Below are positions 1 through 5,474 of a stretch of DNA of 5,475 nucleotides, one piece after another. The DNA is taken from NCBI GenBank assembly GCA_049522565.1, contig JBEKNT010000440.1:1-5475 (forward strand). Direction: 5' to 3'. The notes beneath the pieces were generated by a model. It was not told the origin of the DNA and did not search any database. It saw only the letters and a program-made list of their open reading frames with translations. The translations under genes were made by a program, and so were the position numbers. Source of the stretch: JASHVB01 sp049522565 (GTDB taxonomy: Bacteria > Pseudomonadota > Alphaproteobacteria > Acetobacterales > Acetobacteraceae). Position 1 is the first letter of the stretch. Each line of letters opens with the position of its first letter.

Positions 1-293
1 GAACTGGTGGCGACGGGCGGAGGCATGGTTTGCGTGGTCCGCGTGGTGACGGAGTCGTCCGCGACGCCGTTTTCGTTCCGGTAGGTCGTACGCCGGGAGT
101 CGGTCTCGGTGCCCCGGCCATCGTCGGTCCGCTGGATGCGCGTGGTGCTCAGCGTGCCCGATTGCGGCGAGACCACCACAGGAGCGCCCGTCGCCGTGGT
201 CGTGGTCGTGGTCTCCGACGACGTGGTCTGCGCCGCGGCGATGCCGCTCATCAGGGCAAACGCTGCCGCGCCTGCCAATAGATATCGTGTCAT
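1..293 (-). CDS. Secreted Thr-rich hypothetical protein (5' part, runs off left edge)
   Basis: An open minus-strand frame starts with ATG at 293-291 and continues without a stop to the window edge (97 complete codons). Residues 1-21 form a typical Sec signal peptide: a short basic start (MTRY), a hydrophobic Leu/Ala core and a small-residue cleavage site, GIAAA before Gln22. The mature part opens with a Thr/Ser-rich stretch containing six consecutive Thr, then a PVVVSPQSGTLSTTR segment, then polar sequence rich in Thr, Arg and Asp (DSRRTTYRNENGVADDSVTT). No enzymatic motif is visible, so it is probably a small periplasmic or exported protein of unknown function. GGGG lies about 8 nt upstream of the start and AAGG directly abuts it, so the ribosome site is acceptable but not ideal. 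It is transcribed divergently from the flavin oxidoreductase. The C-terminus and full length cannot be seen. The signal peptide is directly supported; the function is unknown. Confidence 0.75.
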   Translation of the reverse strand, partial: MTRYLLAGAAAFALMSGIAAAQTTSSETTTTTTATGAPVVVSPQSGTLSTTRIQRTDDGRGTETDSRRTTYRNENGVADDSVTTRTTQTMPPPVATS

Positions 294-393
294 CCTTGAT
301 CCCCACAAACAGTTCACCGTCGCGTCGCGACCGGTGGTCTCTGCGCAGAAGTGGGGGGGCCGGAAGCGCGCAACCAGCTTCGGATTCTACCTA

Positions 394-421
394 CATCGAC
401 GGACCGGCATCGACGGACCGG
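394..421. repeat. Perfect tandem 14-bp direct repeat (2 copies)
   Basis: The unit CATCGACGGACCGG occurs at 394-407 and again at 408-421 with no mismatch and no spacer. It sits in the divergent intergenic region, 95 bp upstream of the oxidoreductase start. It may be a tandem operator for a regulator or a neutral slippage duplication; the sequence alone does not decide. Confidence 0.85.
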
Positions 422-500
422 CCCTTTGGCGCTACAGATTACGGCAGGACAGCGCCGAGCCCACCGCCACGACAGACCCGCACGCAACACGCGCCGGGCC

Positions 501-508
501 GAGGGGAG
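501..508 (+). promoter_or_regulatory. Ribosome binding site that sets the oxidoreductase start
   Basis: GAGGGGAG lies 7 nt before the ATG at 516, a good Shine-Dalgarno and spacing. The same frame is open further upstream to an ATG at 351, but that start lacks such a site. The 55 extra residues are Arg-rich, unstructured-looking, and unlike the N-terminus of this family, so 516 is preferred. Confidence 0.75.
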
Positions 509-515
509 AATTCCA

Positions 516-1706
516 ATGATCACCAAGTTCGACAGCTCCTATGCCGGCCATATCGACATGGAGGACCTCGGCTACGGCGGTACCCCGGTCAACGACCGGC
601 ACTATTCGAATGCGCAGCTTGTCACTACGCTGTACAAGGCCGAGGCGATGGCGAAGCTGATGGATCGCGTCGGCTTCAACGCCTTCTGGATGGCGGAGCA
701 TCATTTCCAACCCGAAGGCTATGAAGGCATCCCCAACGTGGTGATGATGGCGCTGCATCTGGCGCACGTCACCCAGCGCCTGAAGATCCATTGCGGCTTC
801 AACATCACCCCGATGTGGCATCCGCTGCGCCTCGCCGAGGATTACGCGATGGCGGACATCCTCAGCAACGGCCGCGTCGTGTTCGGCGTTGGCCGCGGCT
901 ATCATACCCGCGAGGTGGAAACCTTCGGCGCGCCATTGCTCGACCAGGCGGCGAACCGCGAGCTGTTCGAAGAGCAGGTGGACATTGTTTTCAAGGCGTT
1001 CGAGAGCGAGAGCTTCTCGCATCGGGGAAAGTATTACACGCTGCCGCCCGAGGTGCCGTATCGCGGCTACACGCTGAAGGAACTGACGCTGGTGCCGCGT
1101 CCGCTGCGGCTTCCGGTGGAATGCTGGCAGCCGATCCAGAGCGGCTCGGAACGGGCGTTCGACTTCATGGCGAAACATGGGATTTGCGGCGTGATCGGCG
1201 GCGGCTCGGCCGAGGGCGGCGCGGTGGATCGCCACATGGTGGCGTTCCGCGATGCCTACGCGCGCGCCGGCAAGCCTATCGAACTGGGGGAGCGGTTGTC
1301 GCTCGGCTTCCAGTTCTTCATCGCCGAAAACCGCGCGGCCGGCATGCGCGCGGCGGCGAAATACTACGAAGAGAACATGAAGATGTTCGGTGAGCTGCGC
1401 CTGGTGAAGGCGATGACCGACGAACAGATCGAGACGATGCGCGATCCGCAGCGCGCGCCGTTCGCCAACCTGCCGCGCATCGAGGACGCGGTGAAGGCCG
1501 GCGGCTTCCTCACCGGCACGCCGGACGACATCGTCGAGCAATTGAAGGCGGTGGAGAAGCGCTACCCGGGCCTCGATCGCGTCACGTGCAGCATGTCGAT
1601 CGGCGTGCCGCTGAATGCCGCGCTGGAGCAATTGCAGCAGTTTGCCGAGCAGGTGATCCCGGCGTTCAGGGCAGCGAAAGTAGCCGCGCCTGCCCTGGCG
1701 GAGTGA
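516..1706 (+). CDS. LLM-class (bacterial luciferase-like) flavin-dependent oxidoreductase
   Basis: A 396-residue protein of the luciferase-like monooxygenase superfamily. Members are cytosolic TIM-barrel enzymes that use reduced flavin (FMNH2 or F420) and, in the monooxygenase branch, O2. Family landmarks are visible in order: an N-terminal barrel strand and helix leading to WMAEHHF (residues 58-64), the luciferase EHH motif; the HPLRLAED motif (102-109); LSNGRVVFGVGRGYH (116-130), the characteristic S-x-GR...G-x-GRGY segment; an insertion typical of the family around HRGKYY (169-174); and the C-terminal GTPDDIVEQL (334-343), which commonly closes the barrel in this family. Length is normal for the family (about 330-400). 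No signal peptide or membrane segment is present. The substrate cannot be assigned from sequence; alkanal, alkanesulfonate or other small-molecule oxidation are all possible, so no gene symbol is given. Its 3' end overlaps the convergent large gene by 41 bp. It has no co-directional neighbour and is probably monocistronic. Confidence 0.93.
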   Translation: MITKFDSSYAGHIDMEDLGYGGTPVNDRHYSNAQLVTTLYKAEAMAKLMDRVGFNAFWMAEHHFQPEGYEGIPNVVMMALHLAHVTQRLKIHCGFNITPMWHPLRLAEDYAMADILSNGRVVFGVGRGYHTREVETFGAPLLDQAANRELFEEQVDIVFKAFESESFSHRGKYYTLPPEVPYRGYTLKELTLVPRPLRLPVECWQPIQSGSERAFDFMAKHGICGVIGGGSAEGGAVDRHMVAFRDAYARAGKPIELGERLSLGFQFFIAENRAAGMRAAAKYYEENMKMFGELRLVKAMTDEQIETMRDPQRAPFANLPRIEDAVKAGGFLTGTPDDIVEQLKAVEKRYPGLDRVTCSMSIGVPLNAALEQLQQFAEQVIPAFRAAKVAAPALAE

Positions 1707-4071
1707 CCGTTTGCCGCGCTGACAGGGTGCTCGCCGTCATAACACGCGGCGAGAACGTCTTGCCCTGCTGCGCAGCGCGCAGACTAAGGGTATTCAGGCG
1801 ATCGACCGCGGGATCGTCGGACGTTTCGCCGCCGCGCCGGCGCGCCAGCACGTGGGCCATCGCGTCTTCCTCCGGCGCGGCGTGCGCCTCTCGCCTGACC
1901 GCCGGCGGCGGCGTCCGCGGATTCGCATTCGCACTGGCGGCGGCTTGGGCGTTCTGGATCGCGGCCGCGAACCCCGCGTGATTCGACCGGCGCTGCGCTG
2001 GCAAGGGTTCGGGCGAAGGTGCCACAGTGGCCGATGTCGCCACGACCTGGGTTGCCGCGAGAGCTTGCGGCGCTGCCTCGACAGCCGGCGGCGCTGCCAC
2101 GACAGGCCGCGCTGCCTCGACCGGCGTTGCCTCGGCGACCGGTAGAGTCGTCACGGCGGGCTTTGCCACAACGGCGACCGGTATCGCCGTTTCAGAAGCC
2201 GCTGTCATCGTCGGTGGCGATACGGCGACGGGCGTCGCCATGACAGGTCGGGTGGCCACGACGGGTGTGGCCGCCATCGCCGGCGGTGCGGCGACGAGAG
2301 GCGGTGGTGCCGCGGTCGATGATTTTGCCGCGGCTTGGGTCGCCTCTCCTGCCGAAGGCGTTGCCGGGACCTGGGTTGCCTCCACGACCGGTCGCGTTGC
2401 CACGATCGGCGCCGCCGCCGCAGGCGGTGCGGCGACGAGAGGCGGTGGTGCCGCGGTCGATGGTTTTGCCGCGGCTGGTGTCGGCTCGGCGGCGGGACCC
2501 TGTGCCGCGACGGGCGTTGCCGCGACCACTGGACCGATCGGCGCAATAGCGGTTGCAGCAACGGCCGCCGGGGCGGCGTCAGTGTGCATCGCTGTCGCCG
2601 CCTCGGCCACGCCGGTCGGATGGCTCGCGGCAGACTGTTCCGCAACCGGCACGGAGGGGGTTGCCGGAGCGCCGGCTGCCGTTACGGGTTTACCGTCGTG
2701 CGCCGCCGCAGCCAGCGTAGGCCTGAGCACACTGACCGGCGCCGCGGTAGTGCGCTCAGGCGCCGCGGCACGCGGCGCGGATGCGGGAGCGGCGACCGCC
2801 CCTGGCTCGGATGCGATGGCCGTGACGCGCGACGCTGGCTTCCGATCCGCGACGGCATGCACCGCTGCCGCCGACCCCGACGGCGCGGAGGCAGCATTCG
2901 AAGCCGCGGCCTCTGGCGTGGGCAACCGCGGCATCGCTTGCACCAGGGCCGGCGCGACCGGCGCCTGCGGCGGCGCCTCCACCGACGGTGACAAATGTCG
3001 GTACACCGGATCTCCGGCCAACAGGGCGACCGTCGCGACCGCAGCGACGACCGAGGCGCGCTTCCAACCACCGCTGCGCTCTTCCGTCAGCGCGGGTTCA
3101 GACGCCGCGTCGTACTGCGGCTCGTCGTACTGCGGCTCGTCGTACTGCGGCTCCGCCGCATCCGGCTCACGCAAGTCAGCCGGTACGTCAATCAGCGCCG
3201 CCAACAGGATGGCCGGCACGTCATCGTCGCGCACCGCCCCCCCATCGTCCCGGCGCACCACCGGCACATGGTCGTCGCGCGGCACAGCGACGTCGGCTTC
3301 GCGCACCACCTGCGCCTCATCTTCGCGCGCCACTTGCGCGCCATCTTCGCGCGTCACGGGCCCGCCGCCCCGGCGCGTCGCCGGCACCGAGCCGTCGCGC
3401 TTTGGCGGCACGCGGCCTTCGCGTTTCGCCGGCAATCGGCCCAAATGCACCACCGGCAGTTCACCGTCCGGCGCCAACACTTCACCCGCGATGGTCACCG
3501 GCAGATCGCGTTCGCGCATCGTCCGCTGCGCCGTTTCGCGGATCAGCGACAGCGCGTCTTCCGGTGTCACCCGCGGTTCACCCTCCCGCATCATCGCCAG
3601 CCGGTCATCGCGCGGGACCAGCAGCCCGGCTTCCCGCGCCGGCCGCGCGCCCCCGGCGCGGATCGCCGGCCATTGCGGCTCGTGCAGCACGGGCCGTTGG
3701 CGCTGGTAGATCTCCGGCAACCCGAAATCGCCCAGCGTCGGCGGCGGTCGCTCACCCGGATCGCCAAGTTCCAGCCGGGCGATCGTCGCCTGCAGCCGGC
3801 CCCGGATGATCTCGCGCCGATCGCGGTCGTCCTGCCGTCGCCGCGCCGCGATCGTTTCGAGCCGCGACCGGTCGATGCCGGCCGGCGTGGCCGCGAACAC
3901 CGGGGCATGCGGCTTCTGCCGGCGGATATAGCCGCAGCGGAGCAAGCGAACGAGCAAGTACGGCTCGATGTCGTCCTGCGCCAGCCCCTCGGCCCCGCTG
4001 GCAACGATGCGCCCGAGCAGATTTATCGCCTCTCGCCCGAGATGGGGCTGCTGGACTACCAGGTCTCGCAT
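1666..4071 (-). CDS. Large repeat-rich hypothetical protein: putative winged helix, one membrane segment, Ala/Pro-rich outer region
   Basis: An 801-residue protein that I do not recognise as a named family. Residues 11-75 read like a winged-helix fold: a helix (EAINLLGRIVASG), a second helical stretch ending in LLRCGYIRR, and a hairpin-like wing followed by ATPAG. Residues 76-100 are highly charged and probably helical. Residues 144-175 and 207-286 are built from 8-residue repeats of alternating Arg and Asp/Glu. Residues 307-321 are three copies of EPQYD. Residues 340-353 (SVVAAVATVALLAG, preceded by WKR) are a short hydrophobic segment, probably one membrane span with the N-terminus inside. 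Residues 361-690 are Ala/Pro/Val/Thr-rich low-complexity sequence with a 47-residue duplication. Residues 694-801 are more complex and may be a small C-terminal domain. The ATG at 4071 has GGAG 9 nt upstream. Long frames opposite it are a GC-rich artefact. Inferred role: membrane-anchored regulator or envelope protein; function unproven. Confidence 0.8.
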   Translation of the reverse strand: MRDLVVQQPHLGREAINLLGRIVASGAEGLAQDDIEPYLLVRLLRCGYIRRQKPHAPVFAATPAGIDRSRLETIAARRRQDDRDRREIIRGRLQATIARLELGDPGERPPPTLGDFGLPEIYQRQRPVLHEPQWPAIRAGGARPAREAGLLVPRDDRLAMMREGEPRVTPEDALSLIRETAQRTMRERDLPVTIAGEVLAPDGELPVVHLGRLPAKREGRVPPKRDGSVPATRRGGGPVTREDGAQVAREDEAQVVREADVAVPRDDHVPVVRRDDGGAVRDDDVPAILLAALIDVPADLREPDAAEPQYDEPQYDEPQYDAASEPALTEERSGGWKRASVVAAVATVALLAGDPVYRHLSPSVEAPPQAPVAPALVQAMPRLPTPEAAASNAASAPSGSAAAVHAVADRKPASRVTAIASEPGAVAAPASAPRAAAPERTTAAPVSVLRPTLAAAAHDGKPVTAAGAPATPSVPVAEQSAASHPTGVAEAATAMHTDAAPAAVAATAIAPIGPVVAATPVAAQGPAAEPTPAAAKPSTAAPPPLVAAPPAAAAPIVATRPVVEATQVPATPSAGEATQAAAKSSTAAPPPLVAAPPAMAATPVVATRPVMATPVAVSPPTMTAASETAIPVAVVAKPAVTTLPVAEATPVEAARPVVAAPPAVEAAPQALAATQVVATSATVAPSPEPLPAQRRSNHAGFAAAIQNAQAAASANANPRTPPPAVRREAHAAPEEDAMAHVLARRRGGETSDDPAVDRLNTLSLRAAQQGKTFSPRVMTASTLSARQTVTPPGQARLLSLP
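2282..2476 (-). repeat. 141-nt (47-residue) tandem duplication in the Ala/Pro-rich region
   Basis: A 54-nt block at 2282-2335 recurs at 2423-2476 with a single mismatch; the period is 141 nt. In the large minus-strand protein it encodes residues 533-550 and 580-597, identical except Pro537 versus Ser584. Similarity continues more weakly past the 54 nt on the protein side (ATRPV in both copies), so the unit is probably 47 residues long. The single nucleotide change is nonsynonymous. This looks like a recent duplication in a region tolerant of length change. Confidence 0.85.
3109..3153 (-). repeat. Three perfect 15-nt repeats encoding EPQYD x3
   Basis: The plus-strand unit CGTCGTACTGCGGCT is repeated three times without mismatch, giving three EPQYD pentapeptides at residues 307-321 of the large minus-strand protein. 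The repeat sits just before the hydrophobic segment, on the predicted cytoplasmic side. Perfect identity at DNA level points to recent slippage expansion, so copy number may vary between strains. It is the only cluster of Tyr residues in the linker. Confidence 0.9.
3214..3429 (-). repeat. Nine tandem degenerate 24-nt (8-residue) repeats
   Basis: Residues 215-286 of the large protein divide into nine consecutive octapeptides with no gaps: AKREGRVP, PKRDGSVP, ATRRGGGP, VTREDGAQ, VAREDEAQ, VVREADVA, VPRDDHVP, VVRRDDGG and AVRDDDVP. The consensus is roughly [A/V]-x-R-[E/D/R]-D-x-x-P, with Arg at position 3 invariant. VVHLGRLP just before (207-214) may be a decayed tenth copy. The period is 24 nt and stays in frame, so the repeat is under coding constraint. 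The alternating positive and negative charges suggest an extended or self-associating linker. Confidence 0.85.
3547..3642 (-). repeat. Second, more degenerate block of the same octapeptide repeat
   Basis: Residues 144-175 of the large protein can be cut into PAREAGLL, VPRDDRLA, MMREGEPR and VTPEDALS. The second resembles VPRDDHVP and the third resembles VVREADVA of the main block. The fourth lacks the Arg at position 3. The spacing to the main block is not a multiple of eight residues, so the two blocks are separated by unrelated sequence (about 176-206). This is a weaker call, made by eye. Confidence 0.45.
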
Positions 4072-4212
4072 GCTCGCAGTCTCCGCGCGCCGGGCGGCGT
4101 CAGCGGTCAGGATGGGCGGGATTCGCCGTTACGGCCAGTAAATCACCCGCGACGGGACGTTGCCGTGCGTCACGTCTGCGCTTAGACGACGCGGGATTCC
4201 GGAGACATATCG
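4072..4212. promoter_or_regulatory. Divergent intergenic region between large repeat protein and 3-hydroxyisobutyryl-CoA hydrolase
   Basis: This 141-bp gap separates two divergent starts and should hold both promoters. On the plus strand TTGCCG (4160-4165) and TAGACG (4183-4188) are spaced 17 bp and could serve as a weak sigma-70-type promoter for the hydrolase, with a leader of about 20 nt. A 9-bp direct repeat GCGGGATTC occurs at 4116-4124 and 4191-4199. Neither observation is strong. Confidence 0.35.
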
Positions 4213-5220
4213 ATGCCGCATGAACACAGTGTGATCGCCCGCCGTGACGGCCGGGCCGGCCGCATCCTGCTGAACCGCCCCAAGGCGCTGAACGCGCTGG
4301 ACCTGGAGATGATCCGTGCCCTGACGCGCCTGCTGACCGAGTGGCACGACGACCCGCATGTCCACGTCGTCGTGATCGAAGGTGCCGGCGAGCGTGCCTT
4401 CTGCGCCGGGGGGGATATCCGCGCGCTGCGCGACGCCCAGCTCAACGGCAATCGCCCGGCGGCGGACGCCTTCTTCAGCGAGGAATACGCGCTGAACCGG
4501 ATGATCGCGACCTACCCCAAGCCCTATGTCGCGCTGATCGACGGCATCTGCATGGGCGGCGGCATCGGCGTATCGGTGCACGCGCCGTACCGGGTGGCGA
4601 CCGAGCATGCGATGTTCGCCATGCCGGAAACCGCGATCGGTTTTTTCCCCGATATCGGCGCGACGTTCTTTCTCCCGCGTTTGCCGGGCTGCATCGGCAC
4701 GTATCTCGGCCTGACCGGCGCGCGCATGCAGGGCGCCGATGCGGTGCACGCGGGACTGGCGACCCAGTTCACCCCGCGCGCACAGCTTGCCGCGCTGTCG
4801 CAGGCACTGGCCCGGGACGGCGCCGGGGCACTGGCGGAACACGCCGCGCCGCTGCCGGCGTTTTCGCTGGCGGCGCAACGCGCGGCGCTGGACCATTGTT
4901 TCGGTGCCAGCACGGTGCCGCAGATCGTGCGGCACCTGGAAGCCGACGGCAGCGACTGGGCGCAGCGCACGCTGGACATGCTGCGCGGCGTCTCGCCCTC
5001 GGCGCTGTGCTGGACCCTGAAGGCGTTGCAGCGCGGTGCCGACCTGACGCTGCCGCAGGCGCTGGACGCCGAGTTCGCGCTGACCCACACGACGATGCGG
5101 CATCCCGACTTCGCCGAGGGCGTGCGCGCGATGGTGGTGGACAAGGATCGCAAGCCGCGTTGGCAGCCGGCGCGGATCGAGGCGGTGGATCCGGCGGCGA
5201 TTACCGCCCTGTTCCGGTAA
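4213..5220 (+). CDS. 3-hydroxyisobutyryl-CoA hydrolase (enoyl-CoA hydratase/isomerase superfamily)
   Basis: A 335-residue cytosolic enzyme of the crotonase superfamily, HIBCH type. It hydrolyses 3-hydroxyisobutyryl-CoA to free 3-hydroxyisobutyrate and CoA in valine degradation (EC 3.1.2.4); some members also act on 3-hydroxypropionyl-CoA. Visible landmarks: ILLNRPKALNALD (18-30), the CoA-binding start; GERAFCAGGDIRAL (59-72) and GICMGGGIGVS (111-121), which form the oxyanion hole; and MPETAIGFFPDIG (137-149), carrying Glu139 and Asp147, spaced like the catalytic Glu/Asp pair of the human enzyme. The C-terminal DFAEGVRAMVVDKDRKPRW (299-317) is the hallmark that separates HIBCH from ordinary enoyl-CoA hydratases. 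Length fits bacterial members. GGAGAC at 4201-4206 precedes the ATG by 6 nt. His123 is followed by Ala-Pro where, from memory, many members have Gly. No other valine-pathway gene is visible; the downstream neighbour lies outside the window. Confidence 0.95.
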   Translation: MPHEHSVIARRDGRAGRILLNRPKALNALDLEMIRALTRLLTEWHDDPHVHVVVIEGAGERAFCAGGDIRALRDAQLNGNRPAADAFFSEEYALNRMIATYPKPYVALIDGICMGGGIGVSVHAPYRVATEHAMFAMPETAIGFFPDIGATFFLPRLPGCIGTYLGLTGARMQGADAVHAGLATQFTPRAQLAALSQALARDGAGALAEHAAPLPAFSLAAQRAALDHCFGASTVPQIVRHLEADGSDWAQRTLDMLRGVSPSALCWTLKALQRGADLTLPQALDAEFALTHTTMRHPDFAEGVRAMVVDKDRKPRWQPARIEAVDPAAITALFR

Positions 5221-5324
5221 CCAGCCGCGGCCAGCGATCACCGCTGTCATTGCGCGTTGACCACCGGCCGGCGGCGGCCGACCCGCCCTGGATGCAACTG
5301 TGGAGGTCGCCGGAGATAAGGCGG

Positions 5325-5383
5325 CTCCCCCTCCCCTTGTGGGCTTGGGCCGCGAAGCGGACCGAGGTTGGGGGGAGGGGGAG
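5325..5383. repeat. Inverted repeat with perfect 12-bp arms (REP-like or terminator hairpin)
   Basis: CTCCCCCTCCCC at 5325-5336 is perfectly complementary to GGGGAGGGGGAG at 5372-5383. Inside it, CTTGG (5344-5348) can pair with CCGAG (5362-5366, one G-U) and CCGC (5350-5353) with GCGG (5357-5360) around a GAA loop, giving a long segmented hairpin. It is followed by the T-rich TTGGTTTCTT (5384-5393), so it might end transcription of the hydrolase, but there is no clean T-tract. Its style resembles the GC-rich dispersed intergenic repeats of many alphaproteobacteria. Confidence 0.8.
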
Positions 5384-5398
5384 TTGGTTTCTTGCGAG

Positions 5399-5474
5399 GA
5401 GCGAAGCGGCGAAGCAATCTCCCGCCCGGCGAACGGCGGCGTCTCGCGCGGGGGATTGCCGCGCCGCTTCGCTC
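5399..5474. repeat. Imperfect 26-bp inverted repeat (REP-like element)
   Basis: The arm at 5399-5424 (starting GAGCGAAGCGGCGAAGCAAT) is the reverse complement of 5449-5474 except at three positions, one of which would be a G-U pair in RNA. The 24-nt centre is 5425-5448. From memory, the GCGAGGAGCGAAGCGRCGAAGCAATC motif (here at 5394-5419) is a frequent dispersed intergenic repeat in several proteobacterial genomes, so this is probably a copy of a multi-copy element. The element may extend beyond the window edge. Confidence 0.75.

Larger units (their letters stand above)
294..515. promoter_or_regulatory. Divergent intergenic region between secreted protein and flavin oxidoreductase
   Basis: This 222-bp gap separates two divergently transcribed genes and must carry promoters for both. 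It contains a run of seven G (about 352-358), a palindrome GTCGCG-T-CGCGAC at 319-331 close to the minus-strand start, and two perfect tandem 14-bp copies at 394-421. I found no convincing -35/-10 pair. The assignment as regulatory rests on position only. Confidence 0.4.

Noticed and set aside
351..515. N-terminal extension of the oxidoreductase by 55 residues from an upstream ATG at 351.
   Set aside because: The extension is Arg-rich with no structure, crosses the intergenic 14-bp tandem repeat, and its start lacks a ribosome site. The ATG at 516 has GAGGGGAG at proper spacing.
432..1631. Minus-strand open frame of 399 codons opposite the flavin oxidoreductase.
   Set aside because: It is an Arg/His/Ala-rich shadow of a gene with clear family motifs on the plus strand, and it would start in the middle of that gene.
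3108..3429. CRISPR-like array, because of regularly spaced repeats.
   Set aside because: The units are contiguous 15-nt and 24-nt coding repeats without unique spacers and lie inside a maintained reading frame; no cas genes are present.
2027..3709. Plus-strand open frame of 560 codons antisense to the large repeat protein, Ala/Thr/Gly/Ser-rich.
   Set aside because: It mirrors the Ala/Pro/Arg codon composition of the minus-strand gene in GC-rich DNA, where stop codons are rare in all frames. It starts inside the repeats, and its translation is only low-complexity. The minus-strand frame has a Shine-Dalgarno, a non-repetitive N-terminus and a hydrophobic segment.
2995..4185. Plus-strand open frame of 396 codons, Arg/His-rich, across the start of the large minus-strand gene.
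   Set aside because: The Arg/His-rich composition is typical of a wrong-frame translation of GC-rich coding DNA. It has no recognisable domain and covers the well-supported minus-strand N-terminus.
4129..5250. Minus-strand open frame of 373 codons opposite the 3-hydroxyisobutyryl-CoA hydrolase.
   Set aside because: It is an Arg/Gln/His-rich shadow with no domain, and the plus strand has unambiguous HIBCH motifs.
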